Of a DNA stretch of 64,000 nt, positions 6,553 to 15,528 are shown piece by piece. The notes below the pieces were generated by a model. The model ran no database searches and was not told the origin of the DNA. It saw only the letters and a program-made list of their open reading frames with translations. Within the stretch, counting starts at the first letter, position 1. Each line of letters begins with the position of its first letter. The translations under genes were made by a program, and so were the position numbers. This stretch comes from Desulfopila aestuarii DSM 18488. Its GTDB lineage: Bacteria; Desulfobacterota; Desulfobulbia; Desulfobulbales; Desulfocapsaceae. The stretch spans positions 1-64,000 of the forward strand of contig NZ_FRFE01000003.1 in NCBI RefSeq assembly GCF_900143695.1. Reading direction: 5' to 3'.

Positions 6553-8790
6553 TTACATGATTTTCAGTTTCGCATAATCAAGATGCAAGGTTTTAATGCC
6601 GTGCCGGTCAAACAACACATCAAGCGAACTTGGCGCAGATGTTTTCTTGACCGTACCGATACCAAAAAACGGATGCTGCACCTTCGTTCCTACAGGCAGA
6701 TCCTTGAGCGTCAGCTTCTTCTCACGCTTAGGTCTATTGGAGAGCACCGGTGGTTCATAACGGGTCGCCGGCCGGTAATAGCCGGATGTGTCACCACCGC
6801 TCTCCACCCTCTCATACAATCCCGGGCTGATCTCAGCCAGAAACGGTGACATACCGACCCGCCGGAACTGCCGGTCCGGGGTCATGAGCTCTCTCGGGTA
6901 GGTAAGATAGAGATGCTGCCGTGCCCGGGTCGCCGCCACATAGAGTAGCCGTCGTTCCTCTTCCCACTGCTCCCCCTGAGCAGCAGAACCATGCGGGAAA
7001 CGGCCATCGGCAAGACCGATCACAAATACTGCATCGAATTCAAGCCCCTTGGCCGAATGGATGGTGGAAAGGATCACTTTCTCGCCGCCGCTGTCTCCTT
7101 CGACAGTGCTGTCATCGGGCGGGTCAAGGGCTGTATCGTCAATAAAAGACTGTAATTCACTATAGCCCGCCATGATCGACTTGAGTTGATCGAGATCCTT
7201 CTGCCGCTTGGGAAAATCGTCGGCATAGAGGTGCTGGAAGATGGGCTCATAATAGCCCATGACGATCTCATAGAGCCCGGATGGACTCTGGCCACTGTCA
7301 TGCAGGTCAATAAAGAGCTGACTGAGCTTTGCTATCCCCTGCTTCGAACTGCCGCCGGCCGGATATTTACGAAGAGCCTCAAAGGGATTCGCGGCAGTGG
7401 CAATGGCGGCAGTGATTTTCTGGGCCGTTTTTGGACCGACCTTATCGAGTTGCAGGAAAATCCTGTTCCAGGAAAGGTTGTCCTGCGGGTTGACCAGGAG
7501 CCGTAAAAACGCAAGAACATCCTTCATGTGCGCCGATTCGGTCAGTTTCAGGCCTCCGCGCTTTTCAAAGTCGAGTCCTTCGGTGTTTAGCTCCATCTCC
7601 AGTTTGTAGGAATGGAAGCCGGAGCGAAACAGGACTGCGATCTCTTCAAGCGGTGTGCCGCTTCGACGCAGTTCGTTGATTTTCCGCACGACAAACCGCG
7701 CCTCATCCCGCTCGTCCCGCACACCGCAGACTCTGGGCTTTAAATCACCTGCAATACGGGTGAACAGGGTCTTGGTGTACTTTTCGGTGGCGTTGTTGAT
7801 GATGTCGTTGGTAAGCGACAAAATCGGCTGGCAGGACCGATAATTCTCTTCGAGCTTTACGATACGGCAGTCCGGAAATACCTTGGGAAAGCGCATGATA
7901 TTATAGAAGTCCGCGCCGCGAAACGCGTAAATCGACTGGGAGTCGTCCCCCACCACCATTACGTTATTATGGGTGTGCGCACAGAGCCGGACAATATCCG
8001 CCTGAATAAGGTTCGTATCCTGATATTCGTCGACCATGATATGGGAGAAGCGGCGGGAAATCGTCTCGCGCACGTCAGGTGCCTCTTCAAGGAGTCGCTT
8101 CCAGTTGACCAGCAGGTCATCATAGTCCATCAGGCCATGATCATATTTGAACGTCTGGTAGTGTTGCTCCAGTTTGACGATATCATCGAGATGATCAGTG
8201 AGATGGGCGTACTGTTCGGTGACGAGGTCCTCGAGTTTCAGCGACTTGTTGATCGAGCCGCTGATCATATTAAGGATAACCCGCTTTGAGGGAAACTGTT
8301 TATTCTTGCCGGTAAAACCCAGTGAGGACTTCAGAAGATTGACAATACCTTCAGCGTCGGCGCGATCGATAATGGTAAAGCTCGAACCATAGCCAATATG
8401 GCCGCCATAGCGTCTGAGCAATAGATTGGCCACGCTGTGAAAGGTACCGCCCGTGACCCGACTACAGGATTCATTGAGCAGTCGGCCGGCTCGCCACAGC
8501 ATTTCCTGGCTTGCTTTCCGGGTAAAGGTGAGCAACAAAATCGACTCCGGCGCCACCCCATTCTCGATAAGGTGGGCAACCCGATACACGAGGGTCCGGG
8601 TTTTGCCGCTGCCGGCACCGGCAATGACCAGTACTGGTCCGTCTATGGTGGTTACCGCCTGATACTGCGCTTCATTAAGATCATCGAGATTGACGCCGAC
8701 TGTCGCCGGTCGCCGATATCCCGGCACCAGTTCGTTGTCATCGGTTTCGCTGAAAGGTGCGAAAAGCGATGGTTGGGCCTTTTGGGTCAT
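6553..8790 (-). CDS. uvrD: UvrD/PcrA-type superfamily 1 DNA helicase
   Basis: This 745-residue ATP-dependent 3'-5' helicase belongs to the UvrD/PcrA/Rep group and acts in repair and clearing of replication obstacles. Visible SF1A motifs are the Q motif (NEAQYQAV), Walker A AGAGSGKT (57-64), TFTRKA, DEYQDTN (Walker B), GDDSQSIYAFRGA, ENYRS, the STIHSAKGLEFDAVFV block and the ATRARQHLYL segment. The C-terminus (VGTKVQHPFFGIGTV) resembles the Tudor-like end of PcrA that contacts RNA polymerase. A choice between UvrD and PcrA is not possible by eye. It lies about 96 nt upstream of folC on the same strand. Confidence 0.92.
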   Translation of the reverse strand: MTQKAQPSLFAPFSETDDNELVPGYRRPATVGVNLDDLNEAQYQAVTTIDGPVLVIAGAGSGKTRTLVYRVAHLIENGVAPESILLLTFTRKASQEMLWRAGRLLNESCSRVTGGTFHSVANLLLRRYGGHIGYGSSFTIIDRADAEGIVNLLKSSLGFTGKNKQFPSKRVILNMISGSINKSLKLEDLVTEQYAHLTDHLDDIVKLEQHYQTFKYDHGLMDYDDLLVNWKRLLEEAPDVRETISRRFSHIMVDEYQDTNLIQADIVRLCAHTHNNVMVVGDDSQSIYAFRGADFYNIMRFPKVFPDCRIVKLEENYRSCQPILSLTNDIINNATEKYTKTLFTRIAGDLKPRVCGVRDERDEARFVVRKINELRRSGTPLEEIAVLFRSGFHSYKLEMELNTEGLDFEKRGGLKLTESAHMKDVLAFLRLLVNPQDNLSWNRIFLQLDKVGPKTAQKITAAIATAANPFEALRKYPAGGSSKQGIAKLSQLFIDLHDSGQSPSGLYEIVMGYYEPIFQHLYADDFPKRQKDLDQLKSIMAGYSELQSFIDDTALDPPDDSTVEGDSGGEKVILSTIHSAKGLEFDAVFVIGLADGRFPHGSAAQGEQWEEERRLLYVAATRARQHLYLTYPRELMTPDRQFRRVGMSPFLAEISPGLYERVESGGDTSGYYRPATRYEPPVLSNRPKREKKLTLKDLPVGTKVQHPFFGIGTVKKTSAPSSLDVLFDRHGIKTLHLDYAKLKIM

Positions 8791-8890
8791 TGAAGTTTCC
8801 TAAGCATCCTGCATTTTTTTGGGCTTTCGATAAACCCATCTTTTCTTATGGCGGCACCTTACCACAGCCTCCCACCACTGGCAACGCCGG

Positions 8891-8918
8891 TTGACAAATG
8901 GCGCACCGTTTGTATAGT
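8891..8918 (+). promoter_or_regulatory. Sigma70-type promoter for the 8993 gene
   Basis: TTGACA (8891-8896) and TATAGT (8913-8918) are separated by 16 nt and point towards the gene starting at 8993. The divergent helicase gene starts about 100 nt away on the other strand. Confidence 0.65.
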
Positions 8919-8992
8919 AGGCTGGACTTACCATAGGTAGCAGGGGAGCCCTGCATTTCTCTGACCTTAGATGACCTCAACTGGATATTTAC

Positions 8993-9388
8993 ATGGCACC
9001 GGATTCTTTTGAAAACGTCTTCACCCCCGATACCCTGCTGAAGCTTTTTCCGCGTGAACGAGCCGATGAATTTTTCGATGCACTTTTCGGAGACGCCAGT
9101 GAAGGCGCCTACGACATCTCGCTTGGCTATCGCAGCGCGGACCACAACACCCTCATAATGGAACTTCAGCTGCACGAACGACCGGGACGATGCCTGGCCT
9201 GCAATTTAACCCACGGCCTGCCGCAGGTCTTTTCTCGTCACCCGATCATTAATGTCAACGGACTCGTCAAAGAGATCGACACACTGCTGGGTGACACCGT
9301 CAGTTGTAAGGACTGGTCACTGGGTTATACCGAGCAGCGTGGCCGTTCACTTCATGTGATCCCGATTAAGATCAGCCTGGAACATTGA
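8993..9388 (+). CDS. Hypothetical protein, 131 residues
   Basis: I do not recognise this family. The protein is soluble, without a signal peptide or membrane span, slightly acidic, and begins MAPDSFENVF. It contains one cysteine pair (RCLACN) and a histidine-containing block (FSRHPIINVNG). It is a single-gene transcription unit with a good promoter upstream (8891-8918) and a strong hairpin downstream (9441-9474), which supports it being a real, separately regulated gene. Confidence 0.65.
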   Translation: MAPDSFENVFTPDTLLKLFPRERADEFFDALFGDASEGAYDISLGYRSADHNTLIMELQLHERPGRCLACNLTHGLPQVFSRHPIINVNGLVKEIDTLLGDTVSCKDWSLGYTEQRGRSLHVIPIKISLEH

Positions 9389-9440
9389 TTTTCAACCCAT
9401 TTCTTTCGCAAACCTGAAAATTCCAAACAGCGTAACGCAA

Positions 9441-9474
9441 AAGAGCCGGCTCCCGATATCGGGAGCCGGCTCTT
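9441..9474. terminator. Bidirectional hairpin terminator
   Basis: A perfect 15-bp stem built on AAGAGCCGGCTCCCG with an ATAT loop lies between two convergent genes (8993-9388 plus, 9500-10513 minus). A-rich sequence on the left and T-rich on the right fit termination in either direction. Confidence 0.8.
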
Positions 9475-9499
9475 GTATCTTTGCCTGCAAAACGAGAGG

Positions 9500-10513
9500 C
9501 TATTTTATTGCCACTCGTGAACGGCCTTCGGCTTTTGCATGGTACAGAATATCATCAGCGCGCTCCAGCCAGACATTAAGGCTTTCACCATCCTGCAGTT
9601 CGGCAAGGCCGATGCTCACGCCAAGCTTGGTATTCTTGTCAGCGTAGACATTCAGTCCGTCCACCGCGGCACAGAGCCGTTCGGCCAGATATCTTGCATT
9701 TTTCTTATCGGTATCTTCCAGGACAGCCAGAAACTCATCACCACCCATCCGCACCAGCAGATCGGTTGAACGGACAGCACTTTTAAACTCCCGGGCTACC
9801 ATCTTCAACACTTCGTCGCCGGCCTGATGACCAAGGTTATCGTTGATCTGCTTGAAGCGGTCAAGATCCATGGTGATGATTGTCAGGGGCCGATTGTACC
9901 GGCGCGAACTCTCGATCATGCCGTTAATGCGATCCTCAAAAACGCGTCTATTATAAAGACCGGTAAGGGGATCATTCGAGGCACGCTCAAACAGGTCCTC
10001 ATACTGCAGACCACGCTGGAGCGAATCAGCCAGAACATCAAGAGAATCGTTGATGAGGTTCAGTTCATCGGTGGCAAGCTGCCGACCTTCTTTCAAAATC
10101 AGTAGAATTCCAGCATCATCAATGGCCTCAAACAGCCATTTATGAGCGAAGTGACCGTCGTTACTGACACATTCGCCGTCGGTAAGCTTTTCCTGCTGGA
10201 TAAGTTCTTCGGCAAAGGCAATGGCTTTACGCCTGCTTGGCCCGTGACCGGAACAGAACAGATGCTTTTTGTTGCGGGCGGCATTGCTATACCCGATCAG
10301 TTCATGCTCAACAAGCGGCATTAACCAGATAGAATAGGCCTCAATCATTCCGGTGATACTGAGAACTCCCGCCATCCGGCCATGTAACTGGTTCATCAGG
10401 TCGAGACGCTGTGACTGCCGCTTCAGAATATCGAGCTCAAATAAAACCTTGTCGATTTCGACCAACTCGGGCCGTGATGACAAGAATCCTGTTTCATTTG
10501 TAGTAGCACTCAT
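9500..10513 (-). CDS. Diguanylate cyclase (GGDEF) with N-terminal sensory region
   Basis: This 337-residue protein synthesises c-di-GMP. The C-terminal half starts at DPLTGLYNRR and holds an intact GGDEF motif in RMGGDEFLA. A product-inhibition I-site (RSTD) is placed five residues before it. The N-terminal approximately 165 residues have no membrane span and look like a cytoplasmic GAF-like sensor. Two ATGs are possible. The second (10513) sits about 7 nt after AAGGG, whereas the first (10519) abuts it, so I use 10513. No phosphodiesterase or effector is adjacent. Confidence 0.9.
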   Translation of the reverse strand: MSATTNETGFLSSRPELVEIDKVLFELDILKRQSQRLDLMNQLHGRMAGVLSITGMIEAYSIWLMPLVEHELIGYSNAARNKKHLFCSGHGPSRRKAIAFAEELIQQEKLTDGECVSNDGHFAHKWLFEAIDDAGILLILKEGRQLATDELNLINDSLDVLADSLQRGLQYEDLFERASNDPLTGLYNRRVFEDRINGMIESSRRYNRPLTIITMDLDRFKQINDNLGHQAGDEVLKMVAREFKSAVRSTDLLVRMGGDEFLAVLEDTDKKNARYLAERLCAAVDGLNVYADKNTKLGVSIGLAELQDGESLNVWLERADDILYHAKAEGRSRVAIK

Positions 10514-10875
10514 ATCCATCCCTTACAATTTTCGTGGTTACAGAGGTTTTTTTTCATATAGCCCTTTATCGACCAATCGGCTCAAAATCTTTACTGCTTT
10601 TTTTGAAAATTGTTCTGGCTGAATGTCTTGAAGATGCTAGTACTCAATACAAAATTCTATCATTACGAGATATTTTTCCAACATGCCGCTATCATCCGGA
10701 CATGTACTACACTGTATCCTTTGCCACGTATCCTCCTGAGCAATCATCGAACATTAAAATCCCTTTCCTCTCCGCCACTTCTGTAGTAATCATTTACCTG
10801 GAAAAGATAACGACAGCCAACCGTCGAACGATTTGGGTACTTTCTCAATCCCCTGAAATCCTCACACATTGTGTA
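10514..10875. other. Divergent intergenic region between GGDEF gene and nagZ
   Basis: About 360 nt of AT-rich sequence between divergent genes should hold both promoters. I see no confident -35/-10 pair and no RNA gene. The nagZ frame is open through most of it but without protein-like content. Confidence 0.4.
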
Positions 10876-11919
10876 ATGCATCTTGAAAAACAAATAGGCC
10901 AGCTCCTGATTGTCGGCATGCAGGGCCCCCTTGTCACCACCAATAGCCCCATCATCCGTGATATTCACACCAGAAACCTCGGTGGAGTAATCCTGTTTGA
11001 CCGGTTCCTCCACGAAAAACAACCGGATAACAATATCATTTCCCACCAACAGGTGAAAAAGCTGGTACACGATCTGCGGGATAACGCCGAGAGGCCGTTA
11101 CTGATAGCTGTTGATCAGGAGGGAGGGAGGGTAAATCGATTCAAAGCAGAACGGGGTTTTCCGGTTACGCCTACGGCGGGTAAACTGGGACAGACGACGG
11201 GCACTGAGCAGACGACAATTGCGGCGGAACAGACCGCAGCAATGCTGGCCAGCCTCGGTATCAACCTCAACCTGGCGCCAGTGGTGGATCTCGACATCTT
11301 TCCGGACAACCCCATCATCGGCCGACACCAGCGCAGCTTTTCCAGCGATCCTGCCGAGGTGACCGCCCACGCCATGGCCTGGATCACCGCTCACCGGCAA
11401 CACAGGGTAAAGACCTGTATCAAACATTTTCCGGGCCATGGCAGTGCCCACGCTGATTCACATCTCGGTTTTGTCGATATCAGCAACCACTGGCACAACG
11501 ACGAGATCATTCCATATCAAAATCTCATAGATCGCGACATGGTCGATGCGGTCATGACCGGGCACCTCTATAATCGAACCCTCGACCAGGACTTTCCGGC
11601 AACACTTTCGCACCAAACTGTCAGCGGCCTGCTACGTGCTGAACTGAATTATGACGGGGTAGTCCTTTCCGATGACATGCAGATGCGGGCCATCACCAGT
11701 CATTACGGCCTTGAGGAGGCGGTATGCCGAGCGATCAATGCGGGCATCGACCTGCTCATTTTCGGCAACAACCTTGATTACGATCCCGACATCACCAACA
11801 AAGCCATCAGAGCCATTATAAAAGGCCTTCGCCACGGCACCATTACTGAGGAGACCCTCACGGCGGCCCTGGAACGAGTGGAGAAGTTCAAACGCTCCCT
11901 TACTGTGGAACCGCATTGA
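10876..11919 (+). CDS. nagZ: Beta-N-acetylhexosaminidase (NagZ-like, glycoside hydrolase family 3)
   Basis: NagZ removes N-acetylglucosamine from anhydromuropeptides during cell wall recycling. The 347 residues fit the usual single-domain bacterial form. The signature loop KHFPGHGSAHADSH carries the family's catalytic Asp-His dyad, and the aspartate nucleophile lies in VVLSDDMQM. AVDQEGGRVNR is the substrate-binding block. The frame is open far upstream, but the ATG at 10876 gives the family-normal start (MHLEKQIGQLL). There is no good ribosome binding site before it. No signal peptide, so cytoplasmic. Confidence 0.88.
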   Translation: MHLEKQIGQLLIVGMQGPLVTTNSPIIRDIHTRNLGGVILFDRFLHEKQPDNNIISHQQVKKLVHDLRDNAERPLLIAVDQEGGRVNRFKAERGFPVTPTAGKLGQTTGTEQTTIAAEQTAAMLASLGINLNLAPVVDLDIFPDNPIIGRHQRSFSSDPAEVTAHAMAWITAHRQHRVKTCIKHFPGHGSAHADSHLGFVDISNHWHNDEIIPYQNLIDRDMVDAVMTGHLYNRTLDQDFPATLSHQTVSGLLRAELNYDGVVLSDDMQMRAITSHYGLEEAVCRAINAGIDLLIFGNNLDYDPDITNKAIRAIIKGLRHGTITEETLTAALERVEKFKRSLTVEPH

Positions 11920-12089
11920 GATAAACACTGCTTGTTTTCAGCAAAATTCTGATTACAATCCAGATATCATAGACAAAGTTTTTCAATCGGTTTGCATTAC
12001 TGCAATGTCGGACACTTCCGAAAATGAAGGGTATCGATCATTTTCAAAATGTTCGGCAACCTCAAACACACTATTTTACAGAAAACGAC

Positions 12090-12494
12090 ATGGGCAAACA
12101 ACAGACACATTCCGTTCTTTTTGGCTATCTCCTCTGGATTTTCGGTTTTTTGGGAATGCACCGTTTCTACTACGGCAAACCGATTTCCGGGACCATCTAC
12201 TTCTTTACCCTGGGCCTGTTGTTTATCGGCTGGATCGTCGATCTTTTCTTGATCCCAAAGATGGACCGCGAGGCGGATATCCGCTTTATTGAGGGTGACA
12301 TCGACTACAATATCGCCTGGCTGCTGCTGGCCTTTCTCGGCGTGTTTGGTGTACACCGGATGTACATGGGGAAATGGCTGAGCGGTATCCTCTACCTGCT
12401 TACCGGGGGATTTTTCCTTATAGGTGTGATTTACGATCTCTGGACCATGAACGATCAGATCAGCTTACTCAACGGTGCAAGAGCACGAAGCTAA
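12090..12494 (+). CDS. Membrane protein with two tandem TM2 domains
   Basis: This 134-residue protein carries two copies of the TM2 module. Each copy has a hydrophobic span, a GxHRxYxGK turn (GMHRFYYGK in the first half, GVHRMYMGK in the second) and a second span ending in an IVD/IYD motif. The halves are clearly similar, so the gene arose by internal duplication. TM2 proteins are small inner-membrane proteins of unclear role. A start 66 nt upstream (12024) is also possible, and neither ATG has a strong ribosome binding site. It is convergent with the hybrid kinase gene, with only 16 nt between them. Confidence 0.8.
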   Translation: MGKQQTHSVLFGYLLWIFGFLGMHRFYYGKPISGTIYFFTLGLLFIGWIVDLFLIPKMDREADIRFIEGDIDYNIAWLLLAFLGVFGVHRMYMGKWLSGILYLLTGGFFLIGVIYDLWTMNDQISLLNGARARS

Positions 12495-12510
12495 CTCCGG
12501 CACCGCCGTC

Positions 12511-14463
12511 TTAACCCTTCATATGCAGGGTGGTGTAGATTACTTTTGACAGCTCCCGCAAGGAGACGGGTTTCATGCAGTATTGTTTGATGCCCGCCTC
12601 TTCTGCATCTTCCCGGGATACAGAGTCAGAGTACCCTGTAAAAAGGACAACCGGCAGGTCCTTCCGCACGTTCCTGATCTTTCGTGACAACTCCACGCCA
12701 GTCAGCTCCGGCATGGTCAGATCAGTGAGCACAAGGTCATACCCTTCAGGGTTTTCAGCAACCAAGGACAGCGCCGCCACAGGAGAAGTCCTGCCGGTCA
12801 CCTCATATCCGAGACTGGTCAGCAACTCGCCGGTCACCTGGACGACCTGTGCCTCGTCGTCGACGAGAAGGATTCGACCGCTCCCACGCTGCAGATCGGA
12901 AGTAGACACAACCTGATCGATCCTAGTCGGGGCAACGGTTACTGGCAGATACACGTCAAACGTCGTCCCGACACCAACCTCACTGCTCACTTCTATTCTT
13001 CCACCCTGCCTGCTGATAATACCGTGCACCATGGCCAAGCCCATTCCGGTGCCGTGACTCTTTTCTTTGGTGGTAAAGTAAGGTTCGAAGATTCTGTCAA
13101 GCAGCTCGGGCTGGATGCCGCAGCCGGTATCGGCAATGCTGAGTCGAAGCCACTCCTGGCCGTCCTGATCCTTGCCACCCGAAGCCAGGGTAACCGAGAG
13201 TGTACCGTGACCACCAGCCATGGCATGGGCACTGTTGGTACAAAGATTGATGAGAATTTGATGAATCTGGACAGGATCGACCGAAACGATGCCGCACTGT
13301 TCATCGATCTGTTCCTTGATGGTAATGGTAGAGGGCAGAGTCACCCGCATCAGCTTCATCACCTCTTTGACGATGGGATGGATATACTGGAGACTCGCCT
13401 TCTGCTCGCTGGAACGGGAAAAGGTAAGAATCTGCTCCACCAGCTTTTTGGCACGTTTGGCCGCTTTAAGTATACCTTCGACAAATTCCAGGTTCGCCTT
13501 ATCAGCCTCCCCGCTTTGCATGAGCTTGAAACGCAAGATTTCCGAATACCCCATGATCGGCGTCAACACGTTGTTAAAGTCATGGGCTATACCTCCGGCA
13601 AGGGTGCCTATGGCTTCCATCTTCTGACTGTGGCGAAGCTGTCTCTCAAGATTGGTGGTTTCGGTGACGTCACGACCGATGACCACTGCTGAAGTCACTT
13701 TACCGGAACTGTCTTTAACTGGGGTACTGGTCAGCTCGTACACGCGTTCCTCGCCAGTCGAGGTACACATTTCAAACTGTCGGATAGTCGACTGGACATT
13801 GCCAGTTTCCAGACTTGCGGGCACCGCACAAGAGTTGCAGGATTGCTCTTTTTGACAGAATATCTGATGACAGGTCTTCCCCACAGGGTTCGGGTGCAGG
13901 TCTCGGACCCGGTCGTTGGCCCAGACAACCTTTTCATTGATGTCAAAGAGACAGACAATACCAGGAAAGCCCTCAAGGATAGCGTGTTTTTCCGATTCGC
14001 TGACATGGAGGGCATCTTTCACCTCTGCCAGTTCGGAAAGATCGGCCATGGCGACAAGAATGCCCCCCATGCCTTGCGGAGTATCGGGAACGACCGTTTT
14101 TTTCAATACTACACGGCGGCTTTCACCAGACGCCAGGAAAATCTCTGCAGGCCTGGACACAGATCCGCCGACCTCAAGAAGACGACGATCTTCTGCGCAA
14201 AACTCGTTAGCATCGTCACGGATTAACAGGTTATAAATCCCCCTTCCGAGATACGTGTCAGCGTTACCGCCAAGCAGCGTGTAAAATGCCCTGTTGCCAA
14301 CCCGGAAGCTGCCGTCTCTATCGATAAAAAAGCTGGGCACCCCAAGCAGGTCAAGCATTTCCCATGCCGGTACATCAAGGTGAGCCGCATCTCCAGCCCG
14401 TTGTGACGCTTCAACGTCCGAATGGAAATTGCCTGTATTTTTCGATACTGTCGTTTTTGTCAT
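12511..14463 (-). CDS. Hybrid sensor histidine kinase (PAS-PAS-HisKA-HATPase-REC)
   Basis: This 650-residue soluble kinase senses an intracellular signal and phosphorylates its own receiver. Two PAS-like regions occupy about residues 30-150 and 155-275, the second containing a cysteine cluster (CHQIFCQKEQSCNSC) that could bind metal or sense redox. The H-box is GGIAHDFNNVLTPI, the ATPase boxes include DTGCGI and GTGMGLAMVHGI, and the C-terminal receiver has LLVDDE, its phospho-aspartate in LTDLTMPE and the lysine in MKPVS. There is no membrane span and no output regulator next door. Confidence 0.92.
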   Translation of the reverse strand: MTKTTVSKNTGNFHSDVEASQRAGDAAHLDVPAWEMLDLLGVPSFFIDRDGSFRVGNRAFYTLLGGNADTYLGRGIYNLLIRDDANEFCAEDRRLLEVGGSVSRPAEIFLASGESRRVVLKKTVVPDTPQGMGGILVAMADLSELAEVKDALHVSESEKHAILEGFPGIVCLFDINEKVVWANDRVRDLHPNPVGKTCHQIFCQKEQSCNSCAVPASLETGNVQSTIRQFEMCTSTGEERVYELTSTPVKDSSGKVTSAVVIGRDVTETTNLERQLRHSQKMEAIGTLAGGIAHDFNNVLTPIMGYSEILRFKLMQSGEADKANLEFVEGILKAAKRAKKLVEQILTFSRSSEQKASLQYIHPIVKEVMKLMRVTLPSTITIKEQIDEQCGIVSVDPVQIHQILINLCTNSAHAMAGGHGTLSVTLASGGKDQDGQEWLRLSIADTGCGIQPELLDRIFEPYFTTKEKSHGTGMGLAMVHGIISRQGGRIEVSSEVGVGTTFDVYLPVTVAPTRIDQVVSTSDLQRGSGRILLVDDEAQVVQVTGELLTSLGYEVTGRTSPVAALSLVAENPEGYDLVLTDLTMPELTGVELSRKIRNVRKDLPVVLFTGYSDSVSREDAEEAGIKQYCMKPVSLRELSKVIYTTLHMKG

Positions 14464-14694
14464 AACTCTCTACAGCCTTTTGTACACCTATTTTCAGGAC
14501 CACGCCATTTTACGCAGCAACCGGTAAATCTAGCTGGTTACGCCCACCATTACAATGGGTTTATGGGGCGGAAATACCTTTCCCCCCTTTTTCTTGACTC
14601 TTGGCGAATGAACCGGTATTACTTTTGGCGCTGCTCTGGACTGCCACGTTCAGACCGTTTCAACCTGCATTTACCTTCAGCAACACCATTTGAC

Positions 14695-14973
14695 ATGACA
14701 GAAAAGACCACACCAACACCACGCCCGGAGAAGCCGGAAATCGATTACCCGTGTAACTGGGTATATAAAGTTATCGGAGAAGACATCCAGATCTTGAAAG
14801 AGCTGATTGTCACCGCCTGCGCCCCAGCAAATGTGAGCATCACTCATTCAAATTCCAGCTCAGGCGGTAAATATCACAGCTTAAATGCCGTACTACTTGT
14901 TGAAAGCGAAGAGATGCGTCTGCAGATTTACGAACTTCTGAAGAGCCACCCGGCGGTAAAAATCGTCCTCTAA
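14695..14973 (+). CDS. YbeD-like protein (DUF493 family)
   Basis: A 92-residue protein starting MTEKTTPTPR, followed by a compact ferredoxin-like domain with YPCNWVYKVIG, IVTACAP and SSGGKYHSL, the usual landmarks of the DUF493/YbeD family, thought to be a small regulatory (ACT-like) fold. The frame is open further upstream, overlapping the divergent kinase gene, but only the segment from 14695 is protein-like. The next gene starts 32 nt downstream on the same strand. Confidence 0.8.
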   Translation: MTEKTTPTPRPEKPEIDYPCNWVYKVIGEDIQILKELIVTACAPANVSITHSNSSSGGKYHSLNAVLLVESEEMRLQIYELLKSHPAVKIVL

Positions 14974-15005
14974 GTTTACCAATAGTAACTCGTTCCCAAA
15001 ATACC

Positions 15006-15515
15006 ATGACCCAAGACAATCCCGAAAAACAGTCCCAACTCATCAACGTCCTGCGAGAAGGGGTGAGTGTGGTGCAGATGATCCTTTTCAAAGAGTTACG
15101 AAAGCAGCTCGCCACCCATCACCCGGACAGAGAACCAACATTTATCGCGATGCTGACAGGGACACTGGTCAATGAAATCTTTGCATCGCCCAATATGGAA
15201 GAACGGTTTGTCTCCTTTAGAAACGAGAACCGTGCAATTATCGAACAGGAATTATTGAGCGTAAAGGAGCACCAGACAACACTGCTGCCCGCCCTCACCG
15301 ATACCCTGCGCATTCTCTCGCTCTGTGACAACCAGGAAGGCCTCGATTCCACCCACATCCTGACCCAGGCCAATAAACTGGGGATCCTGATCGTGGATCG
15401 TCCTGTACCAATGCCTTCGACCTTTATGACCCTGGTACGTGGTCTGGGCGAGCAGCACGGCCTCATTATCGCCCCAGTGCAGATCACCCCGGAAGAAGAT
15501 AGCACCATTCATTGA
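15006..15515 (+). CDS. Hypothetical protein, 169 residues
   Basis: I do not recognise this family. The protein is predicted soluble and largely helical, starting MTQDNPEKQS, with no cysteine cluster beyond a single residue and no obvious catalytic motif. It follows the YbeD-like gene by 32 nt and probably shares its transcript. It is convergent with the PabB-PabC gene (13 nt between the stop codons). Codon use looks like its neighbours. Confidence 0.7.
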   Translation: MTQDNPEKQSQLINVLREGVSVVQMILFKELRKQLATHHPDREPTFIAMLTGTLVNEIFASPNMEERFVSFRNENRAIIEQELLSVKEHQTTLLPALTDTLRILSLCDNQEGLDSTHILTQANKLGILIVDRPVPMPSTFMTLVRGLGEQHGLIIAPVQITPEEDSTIH

Positions 15516-15528
15516 GTGGCCACTTATA

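Noticed and set aside
10534-10875. N-terminal extension of NagZ (114 codons)
   Set aside because: The family starts at the MHLEKQIGQ segment. The extension is not protein-like and lies in an AT-rich intergenic region.
14422-14694. N-terminal extension of the YbeD-like protein
   Set aside because: It overlaps the divergent kinase gene and has no similarity to the family.
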